Source: Fasciolopsis buskii (Eukaryota > Platyhelminthes > Trematoda > Plagiorchiida > Fasciolidae). Taken from it: 64,000 bases of DNA. Position 1 is the stretch's first letter. Each line of letters begins with the position of its first letter. Made by a program: the position numbers and the translations under genes. The notes beneath the pieces are model-generated. The model was not told the DNA's origin and ran no database searches. It saw nothing but the letters and a program-made list of their open reading frames with translations. Of the stretch, positions 9,300-22,853 are shown piece by piece. The stretch lies in contig LUCM01008319.1 of assembly GCA_008360955.1 (NCBI GenBank), positions 448,399-512,398 on the forward strand, given 5' to 3'.

Positions 9300-12200
9300 G
9301 AACTCATGAAAGACTTTTGAGTCAATTTGTTTGGGGTGACGGATCTTGGTACTGGATTTCGAACCCCCCCCCAAGTACTGCGGTAAGGAGAAGCATGGCC
9401 ACGTTGAATCTGGTTATTTCCTTTACTATTTCCCCTGAGTTACATGTTTACAAAGAATCCCGTACTACATCAGCAGTCGCGCAAGATAAACAGGATCACA
9501 CTGTCAGCTGCATTGAATAGGCTGTTTAGTGATTAGTATAGTCCTAAACAGAGTCCCCTCTCTTAACTTCAACCTGTCTTCTCTCTCGAACCGACTCCAT
9601 TTGGCCCGGTCTTCTGCCCGTAAAACTCACACTGATAAAACGCCTAATACTTGCAATGGTTCATTGTCAGGTTGTGTTGTAAATGGTTTTCAGCCTGGTG
9701 ACTCTCATCTCAAGTCTTGCCAGCCTCTGAATCTCTGCTACTTCATCATGCCCACTCCAATGAGAGCTGTTCAACAGGCGAACTTAATGTTTACAATCGA
9801 GTGACTTCGGACTGACGCCTGTTTCGTCAGTGAAACACGAATTCAGGATTGCATGTATTTTACTAACTGTGCCTTTTATCTCATCAAGCTATATCCTGTG
9901 CACCTCAGGAGATGAGCCTTGAGCTACGAGTCAGCATGGTGCACCAAAAGTCGACTTAGATGACTTCAGTGGATCCCGGTTAGCGGTCCTTTCCACGCCG
10001 TAAGAATCTAGGGGTCCATCGGGGTTCGAAAGGAAAGCTTTGTTCAGCACAACCTGTTTGTCATCTTGGCACACGATCCCACAGGCGGTAGTCCTGATAG
10101 GAAGAACGGCTAGTTCCCTGATGCAATCCTTGCTATCATTTTCTGGAGCTAAGATTCTAACATTGTAGTGGCTGCAGGTGATTCTAATGCACAAGCTGAA
10201 AAACCTAGTACATCAGAAGCTTGATTAGGTGGGTGCTGCACCTTATCCGCTCAGCTTGCAGATGGAAGAGATAGGCAGATAATTGTTTACTTCTTTTTGG
10301 TGTATTTCCCTACACAGTTCGCATCGCACAGCGACATGGCGTTCTAACCCAATAGGTGGTCTGAGTCAGATCGATGGTATTGCGCGGCGTGGTTCTGTTC
10401 ATATTTGTAACTCACACTGATCCACGTCCTTAGAACCGGACGGTTGGCTAGTTTTATTGCGATTTTCGTTGCAGATCAATGGTCACCGAAGTAAACTGCA
10501 GGCCCGGTTGGTCGTAGAAGGTCTGTCTGATTCGGGTATTTGCTCCTGTTATGAGCAGAAACTATCAGACGAGCTAAGAACTCCGCCCGTTAGCAGTCTA
10601 GATAAGCAACTTGGTTAAATCATGTGGGCAGTGCAATTCGCAGTAGGTTTGCCTTGCGGTCCATCGCCTATCCAAGACACTGTGTTCCGCAAGAGTTGCT
10701 GAATCAGCTGCCATCTGTATAACGGTCAGGTAAATATGACGGCATCTACGGTTTCAAATGTTAACGTCGTACAAATGATCGGGCGAAATGGTGGGTTAAA
10801 GTGGTCAAAGAAATAGAAGTAGCAGCTGCTGCAGGCAGCAGTCAGAGATTGTTTAGGCATTTACGCGACACCGGCGGGTGGTGAATTTTATTTATTAAAG
10901 CGATATGTGAGATAAGTGGATAACCTATTTTTGCAGGCAGCAAAGATTCGATCTTTGGACTAAACGCTTCACAGAGCAGTTTAATAGATGGCGTGCTATT
11001 CTAGTCACCAAGACAACATAAACTGCGAATCTTCGGTAGATGTCACTTGATCCCCTCAACAATTGGGGATAGGGCCGAGTAGTGGACTGTTGAACCTGAG
11101 GAAATCCGCCGACCTTGTTGGGATCTTAGGCCAAACGGATAAGGCCGCGGAGTCTTGACGTGAAGGCCGCGGGTTCGAGTCCTCCCAGCGCCGGTCAACA
11201 TTTACTTGGCAGCCCTTTGTTGGTCGCGGCCCCCTCCCTGGAAAATGATGTACATTGTTGTTTCTGGTAGCTTTAGGGTATGCAGTGAACTATCAAGTTC
11301 AGTCGAAATGCCGAGCAGTGTTTCACAAGGGTGCCGCATCTCCCAATTCTTGTCTAATTTTGTCATGGAGAGGTAATAGGGAATGCTTTAGGAGGTCTTT
11401 AGGATGTAACTGTCGAATTGGCAAAATGGAAGAACCTGTGCGACCCAGATTACGAAGACTACTTTGTGTGCTTTTACGAATGTATAGAACATTCGCAACA
11501 GCACAGTGATCACTAGGCTGACCGGCCAGAGCTGAAGCTGCTTCTGGTTTATGGTTTGCATCTTCAAGTGGGAAGTGCTTTTACGGGACTGGACATCAAT
11601 AGCTCCGAGTTTGATACTCGATGGAAAGGAAATAAATTACTGTTAATTGCTTTAGTTACCTTGATAACTACCTGACAGTATTAGGGGTGGACACCTGTGT
11701 ATACAGAGCTCGCACAACATACGCTAGATTGAAGCAGTTATGAAGCCCACCTGATATTCTGCCGAAGTGGCGTAAACTGCGCCAAAGTGCTTTCCGTTCT
11801 GTTATATGGTTGCGCGACGTGGAGTTGGCGCGTTCATTCAGAGATTTTTTGTCATTGATGTCTGTGTAACATCTCTAGTAGCAGTATGCAGCTTAGGAAT
11901 TGCTTATTGGGTGCGGGGTGAGAGAATACTTTATCACAGTGCATCAAGCTTGATGGACTTCAAAATTGTGTGAAACCGAAGTCCCTTGGTTTTGTTTTTG
12001 AGTTCCAAATTTCCGTCGGTCAGTTGGTTGGAGACGATAGAGGATACCAGTGAAATGTGAATAGCGTCCGGCACGGTAGCACCCCCTGTCAAATCAGAAT
12101 GTTTGAAAAAATGTCTGTATCGTTGGTCTGCCTTCCGTGTGCTGGCTCCAACGCCTATCTTTTTTCTTCATCCGTGTGAGTCTGCTCCCTGTCCATTTGT

Positions 12201-12300
12201 CGTATCCATACTTTCTATATTGGTGTGGAACTCTGTGAAGAAATCATCGATAAGTAGGCTTGCCTATGGCTTAAATCTGAAAAATGGTGGGTATTTGCAA
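9300..12300 (+). mobile_element. Nearly full-length, dead RTE-type retrotransposon
   Basis: Domains appear in order, in shifting frames. The endonuclease start carries a VSETRIQD block (about 9827-9850), the core motif of APE-type endonucleases. An endonuclease GDSNAQ block (about 10171-10188) corresponds to the GDFNA catalytic motif. Next come the linker region (about 10490-10920), the RT palm remnants with ISQFLSNFV and the decayed YADD box (about 11340-11480), and the C-terminal domain (about 11530-11860). A decayed common 3' UTR ends near 12290. Many stops and shifts make it inactive. Much of the first half of RT is missing or replaced by a tRNA-derived SINE at 11105-11255, which therefore inserted later. 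Compared with the 22-24.8 kb copy it is clearly older. Confidence 0.8.
11105..11255 (+). mobile_element. tRNA(Leu/Ser)-type SINE, inserted in a dead RTE
   Basis: It has an A-box-like ggccaaacgg (about 11128) and a B box ggttcgagtcc (about 11171-11181), with tRNA-like spacing that includes room for a long variable arm, as in tRNA-Leu or tRNA-Ser. A non-tRNA body follows (acttggcagccc, then ggtcgcggccccctccctg). The same head and body recur at 28.72 kb and 26.05 kb. Confidence 0.7.
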
Positions 12301-12654
12301 GTGTTAGAAAAATCACGAGCCCCTCTGGGCAGTGTTCTTCCGTTGAATCTGGTTGCGTTGCTTGTATAATGTAGGCCGCCATACTGGTTTGATTGTTTAA
12401 GTGTTTGAGCTATCTGAGATGCTTATAGGCTCTGTCTCACGAAGGTTTCTCCTGAGTTTCCACTTTTCAGGCCGGTGAACCAATTTTGTTTCTCCTGAGT
12501 TGCCACTCCCCCGTTAGTGAAAACCAGAACAACGAAATCTACGCAGAAGACTAAATACACTGAGTGATTGACTAAGCGATATCCGTTCTGCATATAGATT
12601 GGCTCAGAAGACCTCCATCCCGGGGTGAATGCCACACTGGCAAACATGGTGAGT

Positions 12655-12785
12655 GAGTTTCGGCGCTGGTCAAACGGTTAACACAGCAGCAGTTGGACGT
12701 CCACACAGTAGGTTTCACTCGCCCATCGTCAGTCACTTTCTCATTTGTAGTTTCTACTTGACAACAACCCTTTTCCCGGATTAGC
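12655..12785 (+). mobile_element. Diverged member of the Leu/Ser-type SINE family
   Basis: It shows an A-box-like tggtcaaacgg (12667-12677) and a B-box-like aggtttcactcg (about 12709). The body aligns loosely with the 28.7 kb copy (ttctacttgacaacaaccc against cctacttggcagccc). Divergence is high, so boundaries are approximate. Confidence 0.45.
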
Positions 12786-13712
12786 ATATATTTATCCTTC
12801 CCTAAAAGAAGATTAGTAAAAAGGACCTTGTTCAGTATCCATGTGCCACGATATCTGATCTCCAGTTTGTCTATGACCTACCAGCCCTGATTAACTCAAT
12901 GCAAGCTAGGTCATATGTTCCAATAAGGTCTCAGTCGTTACTTCACAAGTACTTTCTATTGGATCGTTTTCGGATGTCTGACTTTGAACACGGTGAGCAA
13001 AAGCTCTACGAAGTGAACTGTTAACAAAACACCATAAAAGTGCAATTATTTGAGTGTTTCACTACGGCTGTTAGATCAAATCGCTCCCCGACTGGATTAC
13101 ACTTTAACTAGCTTGATGCCAAGATTACCTTATCAAGGTTACTACCTAGATTTTTAGTGTTCATACTTCTTTCACGAATGGTGCAATAATGTGTATCATT
13201 TTCAGCAAGGCAACTGCAGCTTTGAGAAGTGGGTACGAACCCACCACACACTCACACACCCACACACGTCCATACATCCCAATGTCTATCGGACAATCAC
13301 CGCTAATTAGTCGGAACTCTCCCGATGGCCAGGTTTCGTGATTTGTATGTAGTGTCACTCCTTCATACAGATTTTTATATGGTTTGGCCAATGTGCTGAT
13401 ATTAAGTAGTTATTCGCCAAAATTCATGAGAAGACAAGCAACGCGCTATGAACAAGATTGATGCCAAACAATCCTCTTATAGCCTAGCAGAGTAAACTAG
13501 CATTATAATGGATAGCGAATCTGCAACTCTGGTTTAATTCCATTAGGAAATTCCAAAGGTGTTCTCGAATTTGGTTATCGCCTCCCTTAACTCTATCGTC
13601 TTCGATCGATGGTCCTGACTTTTATTCAATACCCCCTCGCTCACTCAAGTGTGGACGATCAAAGGCCTCCGGATGGTAAACACGTTTGTTCTTTTAACTG
13701 TCATAAATGATC

Positions 13713-13716
<4 letters not shown>

Positions 13717-13766
<50 letters not shown>
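13717..13766. repeat. (TA)n microsatellite
   Basis: Twenty-five uninterrupted TA units. Confidence 0.97.
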
Positions 13767-13768
<2 letters not shown>

Positions 13769-16111
13769 TGATGACCTATTGGCTGATTGCTCCCTTCTAA
13801 CGTGCCCATTGTCTCTTTGATGATCTTATGTTCGAACGATGCCTTCGTTCGCCTCTGAGCTTATCGAGAAAATCAGGCCATTTTTCCCTTGTTCCACTAT
13901 TACGACGAATGTTTGGTTTTCCACCTTGTTTTCCAACTTGTGGTAGATCGAACATTTGGAGTGTACGTCATTCGCCTTAATCCAAATGGGCTTGCCGGCT
14001 AGTTCTGTTCTCCAAAAGTAATCAGGCCTCAGCATCGTATGGCTCAATGGACCAAGGCAACGGGGCCTTTCACTTTTGGCGTCAGCTTGTAGCTTGCCTT
14101 AAAAAGGACATCAAATACCGGTGTAACAATATACTATGAATATTCCTAAAATCAGGGCCATCTGTGGTCTTAACTCTAATGGTTGGTATTCAAAAATTCC
14201 AAGCATTTTTGTATTCTTAGGTGGCGAGAGGTTCCATGCGTTACACGAAGTGGAAAATCTCAGTATGCGCTTCTCACCGAAGGGCAGACGTCTAGATCCC
14301 GGATCCCGTCCGCAACCTATCGTTTACCGACTATAAGTTGTTACCATGGGCCTACGAAATCTGCAACTGTTGAATCGGATTCGCACAAGTAACAGCAAAT
14401 TCACCATTCCAATAGTACATTAACTAATCTGAGTTACATCAGTTCACTTGTCTTGTCTAATCACATCGGACCCACGATGTTTATTTGTAGACGAGACAAG
14501 TGCAACATATTTTTGTTCTAAATTCTTGTGTTCTTATCACAGACCAATGTGTACCCCCCAATGTGCACGGGTACTGTTCGACTGTCTCCCTCGGGTTTGT
14601 TGGAAGATGGCAAACAAGTCCAGTTCAACAACTTAAATGAGGCTGGCTGTTGGACCTAGGAATACGGGATGCACCGCAGTGAGTGCGTGCACCCGACCAG
14701 TTCGCATTCCTAAATACTAGCAGCAATTGCTCAGTGGCTAGACTCCATATCCAGTAAAATTAAGGCTCAAAACTTCAAGCCATTAAAACCGGACGCACAT
14801 TTAAAGGAATAATCCATAACTGTGAAACTGATGCCGCTTTCTATCAAATCACATTCCTTTGTGATTTTGTTCGCTGCTCGAGAGCAATCCAAATGTGCAA
14901 ATTTTGCCATTTCACAATTCACAGGGTTCTGATTTTAGCCCGTAAGGAAATCTCCTGACTAGGTAGCTTTATGCTATTGGTTTTCTCCATTCTATCTCTA
15001 GTTCCGTTGTTTTTCTATAAGATATCCGACTGAATATCAGCCTACTTGTATTGGCACGTGATGAGGTAGGCGGTAACTCCTAACTGATTGTCTTTCATGC
15101 TCACGAAGTATTCTGTCTGTTTAAAAACATCTAATTTAGCATGGCCCTGAGTTTTATTTGGTTCAGTTGCACACAATTCTTTACAGTTTCCGGAAATTTT
15201 GTGATGTTGTTGCACTCCCGGATGGTTTTTTTTGCCTATCCTTTACAGAATAAAATCAAAATTCAGTCTACACCCACATTTCCAGCCTTCTACTGTTCTG
15301 TCTTGAAGGCTTACGCTAATCGTATTGAATTCAGCAAATAGGATAACATTCAAAAAAAAAAAAACTAGATAGGAAGTAATCCATCCACTCCATTTTCAAT
15401 AATTGTGGTGTGAATGTTTCTGTTCATTCTTCATCGATGTGACTTAAATAAAGACAGATAGTCCTTTGTTAGAGTGATTGACTTTTTGTTTGCAGACTTG
15501 CGTTTGATGTGAGTAGAAACTGAAAAGTGGCTTCGATGGCAGAAAAGTGGACACCAAGAATTCTCATTTCACAATTATGTTGGGCTATCTTTGAGCAAGT
15601 AAAATTAGAACCCGCAAAAATAGATTGAAGTTTCAGTGCTTTTCGTGTGGAGGAGTTCATGAAACTGATTTTCCAAGGGTTTATGTTTGAATGCGTCAAT
15701 CTTGGCAGCTGAAGTGAGATCAATGGATGATTTCTTATCTGTTGTTTTGAAGACCGAAGTGATCTTTGTATTCAATCAGTGAATGCTTTTCCGTATTCGT
15801 ACATCCCGAATTCATTTTCCAGTTGGATCACAAATGAAAAGAACTGCTGATAATTTTTATTAAGTCCGATGAATGAGTCTACATTCACTGTGTGGTTCTC
15901 ACGTCCATTGCTCGTTTAACTTTAGAACAGTCTTTCGTTCGATTATTCTCCTGTCTATTTGTTGCAACGATGATTGGATAGCGATGCACCGAATATTCGA
16001 AAACATACTGTACCTCAGAATAAATGACGATTAGTGAACGACTGTAATGAATAGCCATTAGTTTGCAAAGGACATCGACCAACCCAAACTAGTCGCTTTC
16101 ATGAAGTGCAA

Positions 16112-16112
<1 letters not shown>

Positions 16113-16193
<81 letters not shown>
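16113..16193. repeat. (TAGA)n microsatellite
   Basis: About twenty perfect tetranucleotide units with no visible interruption, flanked by unique sequence. Confidence 0.97.
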
Positions 16194-17307
16194 GGTTTCT
16201 ACGTGCACCGAACCACTGTCTTCGCGCCCACGATAGGCGGCATTAGTTCAGGGCCATTAAACAAGAGAAATTCTCTTCTAAGTAACACCTTGAGGAATTT
16301 CTTGAGTGTTACCTTCCGCAGAAGACTTCTATTATTAAGTGCCCTAGAAATGCAGAAAAATATGCTGTTGGTATCAAGGAGGTTGTGTAACAGAAAACAT
16401 CCAATCGCATATCCTGAACTTTAAGTGACCGTATATATCAATAAACTGAAGTTAGTTTGAATATGAAGTAGGCTTAACTTCATTAGTTATGTAATAGCGA
16501 GGAAGGCTGGTTATTGCCATTCGAACCGTTGTGTCAGCTACCGGTTTAAAGCAACTGGTATTCCGCAAAACTGGTGAATAACATCATAGTAGTATGTGAC
16601 ACGAGTCAAATAACAGAACGCAATTTTCCGACAGTTTTGACTGTGGCTGTTTTCTTTCTCTCTATATATATGGAAAATGCTAACTGAATACAAACTGGGC
16701 GTGCGCAAATTAGAAAAACGATACCATCGGTACAGTTGAAAGCAGATCATAACCAGCCAGTTGTCTTGAAGAGAGATAAAAAGACGAGGAGGAGGAAACA
16801 GTTTGCGGGTTTTTTATTGTAGAAACTAGCAATGAAAAACTGCGAATAAAATATGCGTTAACGCTGCCATGATCTTGCCGAACGTCAATGTGACTGAAAT
16901 AGTTCCGAAGCTGGAATGTTGGCTTCTCTTGGTATTACATACCAGTTTCTTTTCTTCCTCTGAATGAGTATGGTTTGAAAGACAGCCCCATTCAACTGAC
17001 CCTTCCCGCAAAAGTATAAAACACATTTAGGATTACAACGTTGCGACAAGTGCCCCTGTCTCAAGTGGTATGAGATACGAGAATCATGTATCGCCATGTG
17101 GTTTGTTTGTAGGTCTGGGGTACCATATGAGTAACACTCCTAGTACACTTTTAATTAGGCCGCCAGAGGAGTAAAATATTCTTACAGAGGAGAAATCGAC
17201 GCGATAGACGTTTTTCAAATTTTAACTTCTTTTGAGAACGACGTTGGCGAATGGGGTCTAGACGATGGCATTGTCATACTCAACTTAAATGGACTGCTTT
17301 CAGAGTC

Positions 17308-18050
17308 TAAATGCCTATTGCCAGAGCAGCCTATGCGAACCTACGACACTTGCGGTCCCGCCATAACACCCGGCTTTCCCCAAGAAAAGGGTGTACAATG
17401 TCACAGTTCGTAGTGTTCTGCTTCACGGTTGCGAGACCTGATCCATTCCCGTTGAGGATGCTCGATGACTTTCTGTTTTCAACCACCGTTGTCTCTGAAG
17501 CATTTCTTGTGTATAGTAGAAACATTAGGTGAGCAATTACGAGGTGCGTCGCCGTGTGTTGAGTGCAGACAGTCATCCTCTGACTGAGATAGTCGCGTTC
17601 GGTGGCTTGAACACCTTTTGCATATGCCTGCCCATGGTCTACTTTTTCGTGTTTTTTTCGCACGTGCTGGACAAGGCTGGAAGTAGCGATGTGACGATCA
17701 AGCTGTGATGCTGTGCAGAGCTTTGAAGAAGTTAGTTTCGGTTTTGGTCTCAGCTGGTGCTTCTCGCCTTCCTGGTTGGGACCCAGGAGACGAGGACAGT
17801 TGCTGGTTGGAGACACCGAGAAATATGGCTCAGAACCAAAGCCAGTGGAGCGAATGCTATATGGCCTGTTCGTAGAACTCGTCCCCTTAGAAATAATCCG
17901 AACAAAACCAAAATTCACAAGTTTGTATGTCAAAAACAGAAAAACTTTTGTTTTGCTGTGGTTCACTGCATTACCCTTTTATTTGTCCACCTTCTGAAAA
18001 GTTCCATTTGCATGTCGCTTTGGTACTATGCCTGTTTTCAAGCCGGTGTA
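17308..18050 (+). mobile_element. RTE-type retrotransposon, 5'-truncated C-terminus and 3' UTR
   Basis: It begins with an ARAAYANLRHL block (about 17320-17350), the start of the C-terminal domain of RTE proteins. It continues through frameshifted C-terminal sequence to a GWDPGDEDSCWLETPRNMA-like end (about 17777-17833). Its 3' UTR matches 3565-3655 but not the UTR shared by the 1, 8.4 and 24.6 kb copies, so this is a second RTE subfamily. The 3' end grades into A/T-rich repeats near 18050. The block 17347-17753 is nearly identical to 3111-3517. Confidence 0.85.
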
Positions 18051-21000
18051 TTACATATTTATGTTCATATATTTATATGCTAATACTTATTCTAACTAAA
18101 TCTATGACTGCTCATTCCTACAAAATACTGCAAATTTTCGCAAATTGTCTGCTGCACCTAGATTTTTAGAGCTTGGAATGTCAGTTAGCAAAGAGACGAG
18201 TAAAAATGAGCGCAAAACGTTGGGAGTTGTCAGCTTTGCTTTGCTAATTTCAGCACCATCGATAATACTCGGACGAAGTTTATTTGTCAATCGCTGAATT
18301 TAACCAGAATGGTGCAGTATGCTACCGGTCGAAGGTTCATTATTCATGTTTTGTTTCTATGGCACATCACACGCGAGATAAGAAGGCTTCTAACGGCGAG
18401 TAACTTAATGAACGGATTTACCGATGAGTCCATATGTTGTCGGACAGAACTAGTTGTTGAATGCCTTGAATCAGAGATCCTTGCTGGCTGTTAGTTTGCA
18501 AGCGTGACTTAGAGTTACATAGAATATCCAAATTCACATATGCATGCAAATATCCCAGTGCACATCCAAATAGGCGCTAGTAAAATGTACGCGGTACATC
18601 TGTTTTGGTTTTTATCTGAGGCTTGCGGGTGATCAACACGCTGTCGGCACCAACAAGAGGCATGAGATCGTCTTTTCCTCGTCTTTTCCTGGTTTAATTA
18701 CAAATGCAAGAGTTCTTATTGCCTCTGCTTTATGCTTTACACTAGAATGTATTACTCAGAGAGTCGTCCGTGGCAACGGCTAAATAATATTAATGTTCAA
18801 TGCTCTAATATGATCGATTTACTAGCTACCATAAAGACCGATGGAATGACTGACACTGGCAGCTGACCGACTGACTGGCTGCTTCATTGTCTGGCTTGCT
18901 CAGTGATTGACCGAGGTACCCCAAATGGAAACGAAAATTCAGCAATGAATGTTTGCCAAACAAGTCATTCAAGCGGCCAAAGAACTCAGTATTGTATAAA
19001 GTGAATCAAATGAATTAATACGTGATTCACAAAACAAATTGCATACTCCTAAGACTTCCTGAATCAGTAAAAATGTTCGATTTTGTGGTGTAAGCCTTCC
19101 AAATGAATACCAACAGTTTTTTCCTTCATCTTAGCTGGAAAGTAGCAAATTCATTGCCATCAAAACCTTTAAAAATACATCGTCGAGTACTGTGACATCT
19201 CGTAATTAGCATATTGTTCCCAGAATCGGCCGAAAAATGTTTTGACCAGGTTTGTTGATAAGACTTTCTGTGCTTTTAGTATAACAATATGAGATCAGTG
19301 TGCACGGGTTCCACTCGAATTATGTATAACTTAATTCCGCCATCCTAACCGAGACAAGAAGACAAGTATGCTTTGATTCTATACTTACAACAAGTTGGCA
19401 GTATTTTCGGGGAGTTTCAACCCGGTCTGTTGAATTTGTACTTATGCTATTGTTCATATCGTATTATCCAGATAGACTTCTCACGCTCAACCCCAATCCG
19501 TACATGAAAATCAGACAATTTTTTTACTAGTCGATCAGACAATAAAAGTTCCTGGACACGAATTCGGACACTCCACATTCGTTGCTGTTCCACGTACGAA
19601 TAAAATCATTCACATTGTATCTAGTCCGGTTAACGGGGCTGCTGAGTTATTCCTATTTCGAACTACCTGATATTTCATACTACCTAGTTTATCAAAACAA
19701 TAATTTTTTTCATTTTGGTCTGTACAAAAGAACATGAAATTCAGCTTTATGGAAGGGGGCTTCACGTCATTTAAACATTCTCACTTATCATTGGATCTCC
19801 AAGTAGATTGGGGAAATTTTACCAGGAGTGGTTTGAAAGTTTTTAAATTTAGACATGCATAATTATGTCCAGAGTATGCATGACTCCCCTGTAGGACGCA
19901 TGTCCCGCAGCCATGACTGGTCCTGAGACTTGGGACGAAACAGAACCATTTTTGATCTCAAAAAATCCAGTGGGGTAAATAGCCAGATGACAGCAAATGA
20001 CCATCCAGCCTGGAGGGTTTTCAAAAGTAATATCCAGTCATATGAAGTGATTTCTTATACGGCATGAGCGTTGGAATTATCACCACCGTGCATCTAACCG
20101 GTCTTTCTTAAACTTTGGTAATTGTCTTCTAAGTTCCCACAGAGACCCTAGTAACATTCGATCCAAAGTTGACTCATTTGATGGCGTTGATCTTCACAGC
20201 CCAGCCCTGAGTGACATGTTTTCGCCAATTCACGGAAAGCTGTGTTCACGTTGTATCCCTCTGTGAAAATACATATCAGTAGATTGCCACTCAGGAGTGA
20301 GGTTCGATGTTCCATGTGACGATATGGTGAGAATTATTTTGCACGAAAATGCTAATGCTAGTGACGTTAAAGATTGGGTTCTTTTAAAAAAAATACGCAT
20401 TTATAAAATATGCTGCTCTGTAGGTAGAATCAATAACGAGCCGACGTTTTGGTAACCGCGGATAGTCTCTTCAAGGCCGTTCTCGATCACATGACTTTGG
20501 AATAGCATTCGGCGGACTAGAATGTTAACGCCTCATTACCCGTATCTTATGGGCTCGTGTCCATGTACACCTGTATCTACGTGTAGGTTAGGGTCGAAAA
20601 CAGCTAATGCGCACAAGTGTTCATGCTATGCACACCTGTGGGGTGCATCAGTTTCAGATGGGTACGGTGTTTGGATGTTTGTCGATCAATACTATTAGTG
20701 GTACCCAAATGCTTGGGGCTTTTACTATAGCAATCAGGTCCATGCACTCAGTATACATTGGATCAGTGGGTCTGGGTACTCAGTTGGAGTATTTCGATAT
20801 TCTCACTCTATCTGGTGTCCTTCGTCTGGAACATAAATTGCCACAATTCATTCTCGTTCAGACGTTGGTGCTGCAAACTCATCGGCCGGTTGAGATCTCC
20901 TTTGTTTCGACATCCCGTGCTTGCTACTTTTAACTGTTCACAATACTTCAAAGGGCCCCTCGAAATCGATTCCGTGCATGTGGCTCCTTTGGTCCTGCAT

Positions 21001-22199
21001 TTGAATGGCATCTTTAGCTTTTCAAAGTGGATTGTAAAATGTGGGGTTCACTGAAATTTACTGATATTTTTACTCCCGAGAATCCATTCGATTACCTCTG
21101 CCGTTTCTGATCTGCCAGGAATCCTGGTAGATGTCAGACACCCTTTGCATTCTAAAAGAATATCCGTAATGGTCTAAAAGTCAGTTCGTTATTACGTCCA
21201 CTCTGGGGCTGCATTCTGGATAATTACCTACTTCAGTATAACGTCATCTTATGAATAATCATTTATGTGGATTCAATCTGCCCATCATTTGGACCAAACA
21301 CTGCAAACAGATTTCTCCATTCAAACTAAATGAACGTTTTTGGTTATTAGTAATTGGCCATGATGAAATTCCCTATGTACTAATCTTCAAAGGTAATTGA
21401 TAGGGAGTGACATTTTTACTAAATATAAGAGCCTGAAACCACATCATCATTAACACCAGGGCCAAAACATAGGGACACACGCGCACGCAAAATGTTACAA
21501 ATAAACACTGTAGAACTGACTTATAATCACAAGGTTTGGCTTGAATAAATTTGATGCTTCAACTACGGTGAATTGTTGTCGTGTCTGGAGGGTGAGTTCA
21601 AAATGAAATACAATCATTTTTTGCAGTGTGCTCACACGAAATAAGATAGGAAACTTCTCGTAGTCACACGGTAGCAAAGAACAGAAGAAATTCCAATAAT
21701 AATGACAATAAAAATAGACCGCATGTTTTCTCTAATTACTCAGTTTGGCCATCCGTTTTTCTGCCTGGGTGCTATTCAGTAATCAAGAAAATTCGGCTAC
21801 ATCGTTGGCAAAATAAATTAATTATTCACGATTTTTTTAAAAACTCGTAGCCCCGTCACCGTATGACGTAACCAAATAGTGATAGTTTGAAGGTACTGGG
21901 TTTGTTGGGTTAGCCTGAAGTTCATCAAATGATGTTCAAATTCAGCAGCTATCACAGGATGGTTTTTTCACTTTGCATAATCACTTCCTACAGATTATAA
22001 TTCTTTTATGTAATTACAGAATGATGAAGAATTGCAAATGACGTAGTGAGTTTAGAATGAACTTTCCCCATGAAAGGTAGAGTTCTGGTAAGATAATAAG
22101 TGAACAGATAGACAAGATTTTACATACGGATTCGCCGCCTTGGATGAAGCTCTATTTAAGGCAGGCAGATGTGACGAGTATATTTGCACTCTGCATTCG
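18051..22199. other. Intergenic, no supported gene
   Basis: Frames of up to about 108 codons near 20607-21054 lie on both strands and lack motifs. A patch at about 20440-20500 (cgacgttttggtaacc, then cttcaaggccgttc) resembles the 3' ends of some retroelements but could not be assigned. Confidence 0.4.
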
Positions 22200-22853
22200 C
22201 ACCGCTGATCCAACAAACTTGGATTATACTTAGGCAGTGGTACGTCTGTCTGATTAGGTTGTTCGCAACAACTATGAGCAAAAACTGTTCGAGAAACTAA
22301 GACCAGCGACGAGCAGCAATGCAGACGAGCAGTGGGATCAAATCAAGCAGGCGGTGCGTTCGGCAGCAGGTTTCGCCTGTGGTCCTAGGTCTATTGTTTA
22401 TCAAAGATACTGGATCTCACAAGGACCATTAGGCCTAATCAAGCAAAAACGCCCGCAAGCAGGTGAATGAGGTGCGTCAACAGTTGCAGCGACATTGACG
22501 ACAAGCCTTAGGAATGATCGTGAAAACTGGTGGGTTGTGGTAGCCGAAGGGATGAAGGTAGCGGCCGCTTCAGGTAACAGTTAAACACTTCTCAAGCTTA
22601 TAAGCGACACCGGCGAACTTCGGTTAGTGAATTCGTGTGCGATAGGAATGGAGAGCTCATCCATGGACCGTTGGGCTGAGAACTTCAAGGATCAGTTTAG
22701 CTGGCCACATGCTAACGCACTTAGTCCGACGTCCGCAGCTACGAACACTTGACGCCCCCCCCCCCAACGGAAGTGGAAATATAACCGAATATCCGACTTC
22801 TGAAAAGAGGAAAAGCTGCCGGTCCTGAGGAACTTCCTCCAGTTCTTTTCAAA

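Larger units (their letters stand above)
12786..17307. other. Intergenic, two microsatellites, no supported gene
   Basis: Apart from the two simple repeats listed separately, I see only short unsupported frames. A faint tRNA-like patch near 14730-14790 (gctcagtggctag, then caaaacttcaagcc) may be an old SINE. The tetranucleotide array at 16.1 kb is the most striking item. Confidence 0.4.

Noticed and set aside
12598..12648. A 51-base phase-0 exon candidate with a gtgagt donor
   Set aside because: It stands alone between transposon pieces, just before a diverged SINE, with no partner exon in phase nearby.
20440..20500. Retroelement-like 3' motif (cgacgttttggtaacc, then cttcaagg)
   Set aside because: It resembles sequences near the ends of some Penelope-like and LINE elements, but no adjoining domain or repeat copy is present in the window to support it.
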